Assembly: GCF_019634775.1 (NCBI RefSeq)
Contig: NZ_JAHCAS010000002.1
Span: 496,001-560,000 of the forward strand
DNA length: 64,000 nt
From: Dokdonella sp.
Lineage (GTDB): Bacteria; Pseudomonadota; Gammaproteobacteria; Xanthomonadales; Rhodanobacteraceae
Reading direction: 5' to 3'
Both the position numbers and the translations under genes were made by a program. This document shows positions 21,072-29,982 of the stretch, piece by piece. Positions within the stretch are counted from its first letter, which is position 1. Every line of letters begins with the position of its first letter. Below the pieces are notes generated by a model. That model was not told where the DNA came from. It searched no databases and saw nothing but the letters and a program-made list of their open reading frames with translations.

Positions 21072-22220
21072 ATGCAGATCGAAACCAAGCTGCCGAAGGT
21101 CGGCACGACGATCTTCACGGTCATGAGCCAGCTTGCCGCAACCCACGATGCGGTGAATCTCGGCCAGGGCTTTCCCGACTTCGACGGTCCGCAGGAACTG
21201 CGTGACGGGCTCACCGCGGCGATGAGTGCCGGTCGCAACCAGTACGCGCCGATGAGCGGTTGGCCGGCGCTGCGCCAGCAGATCGCGCTCAAGACGAAGG
21301 CGCTTTACGGCCGTGCGGTGGATGCCGACACCGAGGTGACCGTGACCTCGGGTGCGACCGAGGCGCTGTTCGCCGCGATCGCGGCGGTCGTGCGCACGGG
21401 TGACGAGGTCATCGTGCTCGATCCCTGCTACGACAGCTATGAACCGGCGATCGAACTGAATGGTGGTGTTGCCGTGCACGTGCCACTCGACGGCAGTGAT
21501 TTCTCGGTGGACTGGCAGCGCGTGCGCGATGCGCTCACGCCGCGCACGCGCATGATCGTCGTCAATACGCCGCACAACCCTTGTGGCTCGGTGTTCTCGG
21601 CCGCCGACCTCGACGAACTCGCCGCGCTGACCCGCGACACCGGCATCTTCGTTTTGTCCGACGAGGTCTATGAGCACATCGTCTTCGATGGAGCCCTGCA
21701 CCAGAGCGTGCTGCGCCACAACGAACTCGCTGCGCGCAGCTTCGTGGTCAGCTCGTTCGGCAAGACCTTCCACTGCACGGGCTGGAAGATCGGCTACTGC
21801 GTCGCCCCGCAGGCGCTCAGCGCCGAGTTCCGCAAGGTCCATCAGTACCTCACGTTCTGCACCTTCACGCCGGCGCAGATCGCGCTTGCCGAGGTGCTGG
21901 AACGCCTGCCGCAACACTATCTTGAGCTGCCGGCGTTCTACCAGGCGCGGCGCGAGTTCTTCCGCGGCCTGATGGAAGGTTCGCGTTTCCGCCTGCTGCC
22001 CGTCGGCGGTGCCTATTTCCAGGTCGCCGACTACTCGGCCATCAGCGAAAAGGACGACCTCGCCTTCTGCGAATGGATGGTGACGACGGCGGGTGTCGCG
22101 GCGATCCCCCTGTCGTCGTTCTACGAGACGCCGCCTTCGGGCCAGCGTCTGGTGCGCTTCTGCTTCGCCAAGTCCGACGACGTGCTGCGGGCGGGCGCCG
22201 AGCGCCTGCGCGTCCTGTGA
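21072..22220 (+). CDS. ybdL: PLP-dependent methionine-type aminotransferase
   Basis: The ATG at 21072 gives a 382-aa class I/II aminotransferase starting MQIETKLPKVGTTIFTVMSQ. Fold-type I landmarks are NLGQGFPDFDGPQELRDGL, NQYAPMSGWPALRQ, VTSGATEALFAAI, NTPHNPCGSVFS (PLP-ring Asn), SDEVYEHIVFDG, and the Schiff-base lysine in VVSSFGKTFHCTGWKIGY. These match YbdL/MtnE-type enzymes, which transaminate 2-keto-4-methylthiobutyrate to methionine, often with glutamine as donor. That is the last step of the salvage route whose earlier enzymes lie at 6-8.5 kb. An omega-amidase gene follows 13 bases later. Confidence 0.9.
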   Translation: MQIETKLPKVGTTIFTVMSQLAATHDAVNLGQGFPDFDGPQELRDGLTAAMSAGRNQYAPMSGWPALRQQIALKTKALYGRAVDADTEVTVTSGATEALFAAIAAVVRTGDEVIVLDPCYDSYEPAIELNGGVAVHVPLDGSDFSVDWQRVRDALTPRTRMIVVNTPHNPCGSVFSAADLDELAALTRDTGIFVLSDEVYEHIVFDGALHQSVLRHNELAARSFVVSSFGKTFHCTGWKIGYCVAPQALSAEFRKVHQYLTFCTFTPAQIALAEVLERLPQHYLELPAFYQARREFFRGLMEGSRFRLLPVGGAYFQVADYSAISEKDDLAFCEWMVTTAGVAAIPLSSFYETPPSGQRLVRFCFAKSDDVLRAGAERLRVL

Positions 22221-22233
22221 GGAATCGACAGCG

Positions 22234-23043
22234 ATGAACCTGCCCACCGCTCCGCTGCGCGTGTCCCTGGTGCAGGGCTCGACGCGCTGGCATGACGCTG
22301 CGGGCAACCGCGAATATTACGGCGGGCTGGTGCGCACGCTGGCCGGGCAGGGCGATCTCGTCGTCCTGCCCGAAACCTTCCTCAGCGGCTTCACCAACGA
22401 AACGCTTGGCAATGCCGAGACGATGGACGGCGAGGGCCTGCGCTGGCTGCGCGGCCTCGCCGCCGAGGTCGGTGCGGTCGTCACCGGCAGCTTGGTCGTG
22501 CGCGAGGGCGACAAGTGCGTGAACCGGCTGGTCTGGATGTGCCCGGACGGCAGCCATGCCTGCTACGACAAGCGCCACCTGTTCCGCATGGCCGGCGAAC
22601 ACGAGCGCTACACCGGGGGCAGCGAACGCCTCGTCGTGGACATCAACGGCTGGCGCATCTGTCCGCAGGTCTGCTACGACCTGCGTTTCCCGGTCTGGCT
22701 GCGCAACCGCTGGTCGCGCGAGGCGCAGCGCTTCGACTACGACCTGCTCGTGTTCGTCGCCAACTGGCCGTCGCCGCGCCGCTACGCCTGGTCGACCCTG
22801 CTGCGTGCGCGCGCAATCGAGAACCTGAGCTACTGCGTCGGCGTCAATCGTGTCGGCAGCGATGGCAACGGCCATGCCTACAGCGGCGACAGCGCCGTTC
22901 TCGATTTCCTCGGCCAGCCGCTGGTCGAACTCGGCGCACAGGAACAGGTCGTCACGGTGAGCCTCGATCCGCAGGCCTTGGCCGCGCACCGCGAACGTTT
23001 CCCGGCGTGGATGGACGCCGACGCGTTCACGATCCTCGATTGA
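22234..23043 (+). CDS. yafV: Omega-amidase (YafV-like nitrilase family)
   Basis: The 269-aa protein has the nitrilase catalytic triad in order: VVLPETFLSGF (Glu), CYDKRHLFRMAGE (Lys) and ICPQVCYDLRFPVW (Cys). These segments are typical of the YafV/Nit2 group, which hydrolyses 2-oxoglutaramate to 2-oxoglutarate and ammonia. It lies 13 bases after the aminotransferase gene. The pairing makes sense because a glutamine-dependent methionine transaminase releases 2-oxoglutaramate, and its removal pulls the reaction forward. The 3' end overlaps the convergent LysR gene by 17 bases. Confidence 0.92.
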   Translation: MNLPTAPLRVSLVQGSTRWHDAAGNREYYGGLVRTLAGQGDLVVLPETFLSGFTNETLGNAETMDGEGLRWLRGLAAEVGAVVTGSLVVREGDKCVNRLVWMCPDGSHACYDKRHLFRMAGEHERYTGGSERLVVDINGWRICPQVCYDLRFPVWLRNRWSREAQRFDYDLLVFVANWPSPRRYAWSTLLRARAIENLSYCVGVNRVGSDGNGHAYSGDSAVLDFLGQPLVELGAQEQVVTVSLDPQALAAHRERFPAWMDADAFTILD

Positions 23044-24061
23044 TTTTGCGCTCGGTCGCAGGAGCCCCCGCAGGAGCCCCTTTGGGGGCGATGCTTTTCG
23101 ACGAATTGATGATCGCCCCTGAAGGGGCTCCTGCGGGCGTTTCGTGCGCCTCGCAGCAGGCGCGCTCCCAATACGGCTCGGGACCGAAGCGCTCGACCAG
23201 GAAATCGATCAGCGCGCGCGTCTTTGCCGGCAATGCGCGGGTCTGCGGGTAGACCGCGTGAATGCCGATCTCCGGTACCTGCCAGTCGGCGAGTACGGGT
23301 ACGAGCCGGCCCGTTTTCAGCGCATCGCAGGCGATGAAGGTCGGCAGCAGGCCGATGCCGCAGCCCTCGATCGCCGCCGCCAGTACGTAGTCGCCGTTGT
23401 TGACACGGAGATTGCCGGCCAGCTTGACCTGCACGGTTTCACCCCGGCGTGTGAAGCTCCATTCGCCGGGCTTCTGCGACAAGGTGTAGATCAGCGCGTT
23501 GTGGGCCACAAGTTCGTCGGGGTGCTGTGGCGTACCGGCACGGTCGAGATAGGACGGCGCCGCCACCGTGACCAGGCTCACCAGTGCGATGCGCCGCGCG
23601 ACCAGGCTCGAATCGGCGAGCCGACCGATGCGGATCGCGAGGTCGTAGCCCTCATCGACGATGTCGACCAGGCGGTCGTTGAGGCCGAGCTCCAACTCCA
23701 CGCGCGGAAAGCGCTTCTGGAACTCGGCCAGCGCAGGAGCGAGATGGCGCACGGCGAACGAGATAGGCGCACTGACGCGCATGCGTCCGCGCGGTTCGAT
23801 CTGCAGTTCGGCCGCTTCTGCCTCTGCTTCGGCGAGCGCGTTGAGCACGTCGTTGACGCGCGCGTAGTAGTTCTTGCCGGGATCGGTCAGGCTGACACGC
23901 CGTGTCGTGCGGTTGAGCAGGCGTACGCCGAGGCTGTCTTCGAGCGCCTGGATCTGCTTGCTCGCCAGCGCGCGCGAAATACCCATCTGGCCAGCTGCGG
24001 CGGTGAAGCTTCCGGCGTCGACGACGCGCACGAACAACTGCATCGCCTGCAACTTGTCCAT
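23027..24061 (-). CDS. LysR-family regulator with REP-encoded C-terminal tail
   Basis: The ATG at 24061 overlaps the arsC stop by one base, so the two are one operon. The 344-aa protein starts with a winged helix (MDKLQAMQLFVRVVDAGSFT; LLNRTTRRVSLTDPGK), then a periplasmic-binding-like effector domain (SAPISFAVRHLAPALAEFQK, IEGCGIGLLPTFIA). The family core ends near FLVERFGPEPYWERA at about residue 305. The last 40 or so residues (HETPAGAPSGAIINSSKS and onward) are a translation of the REP repeat and of antisense yafV, an acquired low-complexity tail. Targets are unknown; arsC is the obvious neighbour. Confidence 0.88.
   Translation of the reverse strand: MDKLQAMQLFVRVVDAGSFTAAAGQMGISRALASKQIQALEDSLGVRLLNRTTRRVSLTDPGKNYYARVNDVLNALAEAEAEAAELQIEPRGRMRVSAPISFAVRHLAPALAEFQKRFPRVELELGLNDRLVDIVDEGYDLAIRIGRLADSSLVARRIALVSLVTVAAPSYLDRAGTPQHPDELVAHNALIYTLSQKPGEWSFTRRGETVQVKLAGNLRVNNGDYVLAAAIEGCGIGLLPTFIACDALKTGRLVPVLADWQVPEIGIHAVYPQTRALPAKTRALIDFLVERFGPEPYWERACCEAHETPAGAPSGAIINSSKSIAPKGAPAGAPATERKINRGS
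23058..23138. repeat. REP pair inside the 3' end of the LysR gene
   Basis: A forward unit GCAGGAGCCCCTTTGGGGGC with GATGCTTTT (23070-23100), preceded by a partial copy, faces a reverse unit GATCGCCCCTGAAGGGGCTC with CTGCGGG (23111-23138). It separates yafV from the conserved part of the convergent LysR gene and extends the LysR reading frame. Confidence 0.85.
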
Positions 24062-24411
24062 CAGAGGATGGAGAGGATCGCTTCGGGCGGCCGGCCGATC
24101 GCCGCCTTGCCGTTGGCGAGCAGGATCGGGCGTTGCAGCAGGGCGGGATTGGCGACGAGTGCGGCGATGAGTTCCTCGCGTCCGAGTCCCGCATCGTCGA
24201 GGCCGAGTTCGGCATAGCGCGGTTCGCCGGTGCGCATCAGCGCGCGCGGCTCCACGTCCAGGCGGGTCAACAGGTCGGCGACGAATGCCTTGGTTGGCGG
24301 AGCCTTGAGGTACTCGGCGACCTCGAACGCGACCCCGCGCGCTTCCAGCAGGGCGAGGGCCTCGCGCGATTTCGAACAGCGCGGATTGTGCAGCAGGATC
24401 GGGGTTTCCAC
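24061..24411 (-). CDS. arsC: ArsC-family arsenate reductase (glutaredoxin type)
   Basis: The 116-aa thioredoxin-fold protein starts METPILLHNPRCSKSREALA, with the single catalytic Cys12 in the NPRCSKSR motif. The segments VEPRALMRTGEP and PALLQRPILLANGKAAIGRP fit glutaredoxin-dependent ArsC, including the R-R-P type C-terminal region that stabilises the thiolate. It would reduce arsenate to arsenite in the cytoplasm. No ars efflux pump is in the window, so a role as a general thiol reductase of the ArsC/Spx fold is also possible. It is co-transcribed with the LysR gene. Confidence 0.88.
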   Translation of the reverse strand: METPILLHNPRCSKSREALALLEARGVAFEVAEYLKAPPTKAFVADLLTRLDVEPRALMRTGEPRYAELGLDDAGLGREELIAALVANPALLQRPILLANGKAAIGRPPEAILSIL

Positions 24412-24661
24412 CGGCTTCTGAATGGGCTGAACGGAACCTCACTGTAGCCGAATGCGCCATCGAGGCAAGCGCAAGGTTCAGCGTTTGCGGCGGACGGGAG
24501 CTGGAGTTGGCTGCGCGCATGCATGCAGTGGCCCGCATCACCCGATGTCGGCAGGCGTTCTTTGCTGCGCCGCAGCGAATGTGAAACGTTTTGCATTCGT
24601 TGGGTGAAGCCCTGCAACAGGTGTCCGCGCAACGGGACGCATAACGGCATTTGCAGCCTGC

Positions 24662-24667
24662 TAGAAT
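24662..24667 (+). promoter_or_regulatory. Candidate -10 box (TAGAAT) for the CsgG-like gene
   Basis: TAGAAT lies about 72 bases ahead of the ATG at 24739 in a gene-free stretch (24412-24738) that otherwise shows no feature. A clear -35 hexamer at 17 bp is missing. Confidence 0.3.
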
Positions 24668-24738
24668 GCGCGCCGATCGCTCCTATGGGGCGGGCGACAC
24701 GGGTCGGTTCGAAGCAATCCTTACGGGAGCACAAGCTG

Positions 24739-25449
24739 ATGAAGAAGTTTGCAGTGGTGGCCGCGATGGCCATCGCCTCAATGGTTTCGGGCACGGCATT
24801 CGCGCAGGGCAAGCCCTCGATCGGTGTCGCCGAGTTCAAGAACGAATCCGGCGCAGCCTGGTGGCGCGGCGGTGTGGGCTGGGAACTCTCGGGCATGCTG
24901 TCGAACGAACTCTCCAGTACCGGCAGCTTCCGTGTGGTCGAACGTGCCAAGCTCGAGAAGGTGCTGGAGGAGCAGAATCTCGCCGCCTCGGGTCGGGTGC
25001 GTTCGGGCAGCGGCGCCAAGATGGGTCAGTTGACCGGTGCCGATTACCTGGTGATGGGCACGGTGACTTCGTACGAAGAGAACACCGCCAGCACCGGCGG
25101 CGCGATCGCGTTCAAGGGCATCGCGCTCGGCGGCAAGAAGAGCGAGGCCTACATTGCGGTCGACGTGCGCGTGGTCAACGCGACCACCGGTGAAGTCGAC
25201 TTCTCGCGTACGGTCGAAGGTCGTACCTCAGGTGGTGGCGTCAGCGTCGGTGTGTTCCGCGGCGGCTTTGGCGGCACCCTGGCCAACGAGAAGAACACCC
25301 CCGCCGGCAAGGCGATCCGCGCCGTGCTGGTTGAGATCACCGATTATCTCAGCTGCGTGATGGTGGAGCGTGGTGGCTGTGAGGCCGAATACGCGGCCAA
25401 GGAGCGCAAGCGCCGCGACAGCAACAAGAAGGGCCTCAAGCTCGACTGA
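24739..25449 (+). CDS. CsgG/HfaB-like exported protein
   Basis: The ATG at 24739 follows GGGAG and opens a signal peptide (MKKFAVVAAMAIASMVSGTAFA/QG). The 236-aa protein then reads KPSIGVAEFKNESG, SGMLSNELSSTGSFRVVERA, KLEKVLEEQNLAASG and QLTGADYLVMGTVTSYEE, the CsgG-domain pattern. Unlike curli CsgG it has no lipobox Cys and is shorter, and no curli subunit genes are nearby, so a secretion-pore role is doubtful. Members of the wider group bind the envelope and assist surface structures. A strong terminator follows. Confidence 0.82.
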   Translation: MKKFAVVAAMAIASMVSGTAFAQGKPSIGVAEFKNESGAAWWRGGVGWELSGMLSNELSSTGSFRVVERAKLEKVLEEQNLAASGRVRSGSGAKMGQLTGADYLVMGTVTSYEENTASTGGAIAFKGIALGGKKSEAYIAVDVRVVNATTGEVDFSRTVEGRTSGGGVSVGVFRGGFGGTLANEKNTPAGKAIRAVLVEITDYLSCVMVERGGCEAEYAAKERKRRDSNKKGLKLD

Positions 25450-25504
25450 CGCCTCGCCGCCGGGCCTGCTGCGGCAGGCCCGACGGCCCGCGTGACAGAA
25501 CCGC

Positions 25505-25532
25505 CCCTCCCGTGCGAGCGGGAGGGTTTTTT
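25505..25532 (+). terminator. Intrinsic terminator after the CsgG-like gene
   Basis: CCCTCCCG pairs with CGGGAGGG around a TGCGAG loop, followed by TTTTTT. Confidence 0.9.
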
Positions 25533-25667
25533 GTTGGCGTTGTTGCCCGTGCGAGCATCCACGAGCGCTGCCGCGAGCGCGCTTGGGCTGACTGCAGGGC
25601 GGTTCGATCCCGATCCGCGGACGCCACCTGTGCCCTGCTCGCAGGAGTGGACACGATGCGGGCACCC

Positions 25668-27491
25668 TCATTGCTGGTCCGTCGTGGCGGCCACCCTGGC
25701 CGTTTCCTCGCTGAGGGCCTGGCTGCGTTTGGCCGGAGTCGTGTAGGGCGTCGGTTTCGGCGCATTGCCGAGCAGCAGGTGGCGGCCCGCGCCGAACCCT
25801 CCGGCGATGTCGAGTTTGAGGCGTTCGGCATCGCGGCGGCGGATATCCGCCGCTGTCTCCCTGGCTTGCTCCGCGTCGACGCCGAGTTCACGCAGTGCCA
25901 CCTCGCCGAAGGTCATCGCGGACTCGAAGGTCTCGCGCACCAGGTGATCGACGCCCTGGCCGATCAGTTCGACCGCATGCTCGCGGTCGAAGGCGCGCAC
26001 CAGCAGCTTCGCCTGCGGAAACTCGTGGCGCGCCAGCTCGACGATACGACTGGTCGTGCGGCGATCGTCGACACAGGCCGCGATCAGCCGGGCGCGACCG
26101 GCGCCCGAGGCATGCAGCACGTCGAGGCGACAGCCGTCACCGTAGTAGATCTTGAAACCGAACGTGGTGGCGGCGCGAATCATGTCGGTGTCCGTGTCGA
26201 TGATCGCGATGTCGAACCCGCGCGCGAGCAGCAACTGGCTGACGACCTGGCCGAAGCGGCCGAAGCCGATGATCAGGACAGTGCCTTCGAGGTCATGCGC
26301 GGCCTCGACCCCGTCCATCGATGGGCCGCGCTTCGGCGAGAGTCGGCGCAGGGCCAGCATCGCCAGTGGTGTCAATGCCATCGACAGCACGACGATGGCG
26401 GTGAGATTGGCGTTGATCGCAGCATCGATCACCCCGGCATTGGCGGCATGCGAGAACAGCACGAAAGCGAACTCGCCGCCCTGGGCCATCAGCACGGCGC
26501 GGTCGATCGCATCGACATGGCTGGCGCGGGTGAGGCGTGCGACGACGTAGATGCACAGTGCTTTCATCGCCATCAGCGATAGCACCCCGCCGAGGATCAG
26601 CGGCCCGTTGCGCGCGACCACCGCGAGATCCAGCGACATGCCGACGGCGAGGAAGAACAGGCCGAGCAGGATGCCGCGGAACGGTTCGATGTCGGCTTCG
26701 AGCTGGTGCCGGAACGTCGATTCCGACAGCAGCACACCGGCAAGGAAGGCGCCCATGGCCATCGACAGGCCACCGAGCTGCATGAGCAGGGCCGCACCGA
26801 GCACGACGAACAGGGCCGCTGCGGTCATCACCTCGCGCGCCTTGGCGCGGGCGAGGACGCGGAACAGGGGATTGAGCAGCCACAGGCCGGCCACGATCAG
26901 GCCGGCCAAGGCAGCGATGCCGATGCCGATGCCGGCCCAGCGTGACTGCCCGGCGTCGACATGGTGTGGCGACATGAAGGCGACCAGGGCGAGCAGCGGC
27001 ACGATCAGCAGATCCTCGAACAGCAGGATCGAGACCATGCGCTGGCCGCGCGGCTGGCTGATGTCGCCGCGTTCGTCGAGCAGTTGCATGACGATCGCGG
27101 TCGAGGTCAGCACGAAGCCCATCGCGCCGATCAACGACACCGGCAGCGGGAAGCCGAAGGCGAGGCCGACGCCGGTCAGGCCGAACGTGCAGGTGGCGAT
27201 CTGCAGGGCGCCGAGGCCGAAGATCTGGCGACGCAGCTTCCACAGGTGCGAGGGCTGCATTTCCATGCCGACGACGAACAGGAACATGACCACGCCGAGC
27301 TCGGCGACATGCAGGATTGCCGCGGGATCGGATATCCACTTCAGCCCGAACGGGCCGATGACAAGGCCGGCGGCGAGATAGCCGAGCACCGATCCGAGAC
27401 CGATGCGCCGGAAGATCGGCACCATGACCACGGCCGCGCCGAGCAGGGCGACCACCTTGACCAGTTCCCCACCCGTGCCTTCGATCGCCAT
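25668..27491 (-). CDS. CPA2-family cation:proton antiporter with TrkA-N domain (KefB/KefC-like)
   Basis: The 607-aa protein has about 12 membrane helices, from VVALLGAAVVMVPIFRRIGL through AELGVVMFLFVVGMEMQPSH, LLDERGDISQPRGQRMVSIL and LFFLAVGMSLDLAVVARNGP. The RCK/TrkA-N domain follows with the NAD-binding GTVLIIGFGRFGQVVSQLLL at about residue 400 and ends in a charged tail. This is the Kef-type potassium/proton antiporter layout. Kef channels respond to glutathione adducts via a KefF/KefG partner; no partner gene is adjacent here, so KefB versus a YbaL-like role is open. Confidence 0.9.
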   Translation of the reverse strand: MAIEGTGGELVKVVALLGAAVVMVPIFRRIGLGSVLGYLAAGLVIGPFGLKWISDPAAILHVAELGVVMFLFVVGMEMQPSHLWKLRRQIFGLGALQIATCTFGLTGVGLAFGFPLPVSLIGAMGFVLTSTAIVMQLLDERGDISQPRGQRMVSILLFEDLLIVPLLALVAFMSPHHVDAGQSRWAGIGIGIAALAGLIVAGLWLLNPLFRVLARAKAREVMTAAALFVVLGAALLMQLGGLSMAMGAFLAGVLLSESTFRHQLEADIEPFRGILLGLFFLAVGMSLDLAVVARNGPLILGGVLSLMAMKALCIYVVARLTRASHVDAIDRAVLMAQGGEFAFVLFSHAANAGVIDAAINANLTAIVVLSMALTPLAMLALRRLSPKRGPSMDGVEAAHDLEGTVLIIGFGRFGQVVSQLLLARGFDIAIIDTDTDMIRAATTFGFKIYYGDGCRLDVLHASGAGRARLIAACVDDRRTTSRIVELARHEFPQAKLLVRAFDREHAVELIGQGVDHLVRETFESAMTFGEVALRELGVDAEQARETAADIRRRDAERLKLDIAGGFGAGRHLLLGNAPKPTPYTTPAKRSQALSEETARVAATTDQQ

Positions 27492-27541
27492 GCCCTCGCT
27501 CCGTCAGTATGGGTTGCCCGCCTCGCGCGGTGGGATCGATA

Positions 27542-27907
27542 TCAGCGCCGCCCGCGTGGAATGGTCGCGAGCAGGAGCAGGCCGCCGACGATGGCAAGAT
27601 TCTTGAGGAAGTGCAGCCATTGCCCATGCGCCTCCGCGCCGTGGTAGCGCCAGAACGGATGCGCGAGGAAGGCATCGGCAACCAGGAAGACGGCGATGAG
27701 CAGGGCCAGGATGCGCACCTGCCAGCCGATCGCGAGGAGCAGGCCGGCGGTCAGTTCGAGGGCGCTGAGGACGAGATTGCCGCTGGAGATGGCCGTGCCG
27801 GCGAGCGGGCCGACGCCGGTGGCACCGAGCAGGCGTTCGCTGCCGAGTCCGATGAAGATGCCGGCCAGCAGCACGCGGGCGAGCAGGGGGACGAAGGATG
27901 CGTTCAT
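27542..27907 (-). CDS. DoxX-family membrane protein
   Basis: The ATG at 27907, after GGAGCCCG, gives 121 aa with four hydrophobic segments (VPLLARVLLAGIFIGLGSER; GNLVLSALELTAGLLLAIGW; ILALLIAVFLVADAFLAHPF; LKNLAIVGGLLLLATIPRGR). The FLAHPFW and WLHFLKNLAIVGG motifs are standard DoxX. Family members are small inner-membrane proteins linked to thiosulfate or redox metabolism, but most have no proven role. It lies 53 bases after the SDR gene on the same strand and is probably regulated with it. Confidence 0.88.
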   Translation of the reverse strand: MNASFVPLLARVLLAGIFIGLGSERLLGATGVGPLAGTAISSGNLVLSALELTAGLLLAIGWQVRILALLIAVFLVADAFLAHPFWRYHGAEAHGQWLHFLKNLAIVGGLLLLATIPRGRR

Positions 27908-27960
27908 TCGGGCTCCATGGGCCACGCGCGTTTCGCGCGCGCCCATGATGCCATCGGCGG

Positions 27961-28734
27961 TCAGCGCGTGGTGTAGCCGCCGTTGGCGAAGATCGTCTGC
28001 CCGGTGATCCACCAGCCTTCGGTGACGAGGAAGCGCACGATCGGGGCAATGTCCTCGATATCGGTCAGGCCCTTCTTCGAATAGCCGCTGAGTGCCGCGG
28101 CGGTGCTGTGGTAGGCGACGGCCTCGGGTGTTTCCTGGCCGTAGAAGAACGGCGTGTCCATCGGGCCCGGGCCGATCGCGTTGACCGAGATGCCGCGTGC
28201 ACCGAACTCCTTCGAGGCAGCGCGCGTGAAGTGCTCGACCGCAGCCTTGCTGGCCGGATAGACCGCATAGAACGGCGTGTAGGCGGCGAGCAGCGAGCTG
28301 ACGATGGTGACGATGCTGCCGCCGTCGGCGAGCGTGCGGCCGGCCTGCTGGATGAAGAAGAACGCGGCCTTGGCGTTGGCGTCGAAGCTCCGGTCGTAGT
28401 CGGCCTCGGTGACTTCGAGGATCGGCTTCTTGATGACCACGCCGGCGGTGTTGACGGCCACATCGATCTGGCCGAAGTGCCGCTGCGCGGTATCGAACAG
28501 GCGTGTGTTGCTTTCGACCTCGGCGAGGTTTCCCTGCACGAGGATCGCTTCGCAGCCGAGGGTCTTCAGTGCGGCGGCGGTGCGTTCGGTTTCGGCCTTG
28601 GAGGCATCGCTGTTGTAGTGCAGGGCGATGCCGCGCGTGCCGGCTTCGGCGAACTGGCGAGCGATCAGTGCGCCGAGGTTCTTGCCGCCGCCGGCGATGA
28701 CGGCGACTTTTCCGGTGAGGGTGCGGGCACTCAT
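27961..28734 (-). CDS. Short-chain dehydrogenase/reductase
   Basis: The ATG at 28734 follows GGAGTCCCGC; 257 aa. The classical SDR motifs are present: GKVAVIAGGGKNLGALIARQ (cofactor loop), VNTAGVV (an NNAG variant), SSLLAAYTPFYAVYPASKAA (Ser and the Y-x3-K pair) and NAIGPGPMDTPFF. Length is standard. It reduces or oxidises a small carbonyl or hydroxyl substrate in the cytoplasm. The divergent LysR gene 112 bases away is its likely regulator. Confidence 0.92.
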   Translation of the reverse strand: MSARTLTGKVAVIAGGGKNLGALIARQFAEAGTRGIALHYNSDASKAETERTAAALKTLGCEAILVQGNLAEVESNTRLFDTAQRHFGQIDVAVNTAGVVIKKPILEVTEADYDRSFDANAKAAFFFIQQAGRTLADGGSIVTIVSSLLAAYTPFYAVYPASKAAVEHFTRAASKEFGARGISVNAIGPGPMDTPFFYGQETPEAVAYHSTAAALSGYSKKGLTDIEDIAPIVRFLVTEGWWITGQTIFANGGYTTR

Positions 28735-28846
28735 GCGGGACTCCTGATGATTGGGGTCTTGAGCATGATTTGGACGTGAAGGAAGATAAATCGGCTCGAA
28801 CTGAATGGTATCGTCGGATTTCTCGACCAATCACCGGGAGGAGGCC

Positions 28847-29761
28847 ATGGATCGTCTCCAGGCCATCGAGGTCTTCGTCCGCGTCGTCGACGCCGGCAAT
28901 TTCACGCGGGCCGCCGACAGCCTGCGCATGCCGCGCTCGAGCGTGTCGACGATCGTCCAGCGTTTCGAGTCGTATCTCGGCGTACGCCTGCTCCAGCGCA
29001 CCACGCGGCGCATGCAGTTGACCGACGAAGGCATCGCCTGCCACGCCTGGTGCCAGCGCCTGCTCGCGGACATCGATGAGGGTGAAAGCCGGTTCCGCGG
29101 GACCGGGATGCGCCCGCGTGGCCGCTTGCGCGTCGACGTGCCGAACCGCATCGCGCGGCGGGTCATCGCCCCGGCCCTGCCGGGATTCTTCGCCGAGTTC
29201 CCGGACATCGAACTCGAACTGCGTTCGAGCGACCGCGCCGTCGACCTCGTAGAGGAGGGCGTCGATCTTGCGATCCGCGTCGGCGAACTGCGCGATTCGC
29301 GCCTGGCCGCGCGGCCACTCGGGCATCTGCGCATGATGAACCTCGCCAGTCCGGGGTATCTGGCACGCCATGGCTTGCCGCAGGTTCCCGCCGACCTCGA
29401 CCGGCACTTCGCGATCCACTACGCCTCTCCGACCAGCGGCCGTATCGAGGAGTGGGAATACGTCGAGGACGGAGTCGTGCTGACCAAGCCGATGCAGGCC
29501 AGGGTCACGGTCAACAACGTCGAGACCTACGTCGCCTGCTGCCTTGCCGGGCTTGGCCTGATCCAGATCCCCGCCTACGACGCGCGCGAACACCTGAGCG
29601 ACGGTTCGCTTGTCGAAGTGCTGTCCGCATGGCCGGCGGCAGCGATGCCGCTGTCCGCGCTGTACCCGCACCGGCGCCACCTGTCGCCGCGGGTGACCGC
29701 TTTCCTCGACTGGCTGGTGCCGTTGTTCGAGGCCGGGTTCCAGCCACAGCATCCCGTGTAG
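28847..29761 (+). CDS. LysR-family regulator, divergent to SDR/doxX
   Basis: The ATG at 28847 follows GGGAGGAGG; 304 aa. The N terminus is the wHTH (MDRLQAIEVFVRVVDAGNFT, SYLGVRLLQRTTRRMQLTDE), followed by an effector domain (RVDVPNRIARRVIAPALPGF, CLAGLGLIQIPAY). It resembles the CrgA-like group of LysR proteins, which often control a divergent oxidoreductase gene. The 112-bp spacer to the SDR gene is the expected operator region. Confidence 0.93.
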   Translation: MDRLQAIEVFVRVVDAGNFTRAADSLRMPRSSVSTIVQRFESYLGVRLLQRTTRRMQLTDEGIACHAWCQRLLADIDEGESRFRGTGMRPRGRLRVDVPNRIARRVIAPALPGFFAEFPDIELELRSSDRAVDLVEEGVDLAIRVGELRDSRLAARPLGHLRMMNLASPGYLARHGLPQVPADLDRHFAIHYASPTSGRIEEWEYVEDGVVLTKPMQARVTVNNVETYVACCLAGLGLIQIPAYDAREHLSDGSLVEVLSAWPAAAMPLSALYPHRRHLSPRVTAFLDWLVPLFEAGFQPQHPV

Positions 29762-29982
29762 GAAACGGCTTCAGTCGTGATGCTCTGGTTTGCAACGTCA
29801 CAGGGCAAACGCACCAGGCTTGGGGTGTTTCCCGCGAAATCGTCGGCGTCGCTGGCGCGCACCGACGGATCAAGTCCGGAGCACAAGCCGGGCAACTTGC
29901 CGCCGCGTGCCGGCTTGCGGCACTCTTTGCGCCTTGCGCTGTCTCCAGGAGCTGCGCCCGACCCCCGGGGATCGTCGCCCGC

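Noticed and set aside
27542-29752. Very long minus-strand frame covering doxX, SDR antisense frames and the LysR gene
   Set aside because: Only the last 121 codons (doxX) have protein character; the rest is out of frame with the SDR and antisense to LysR.
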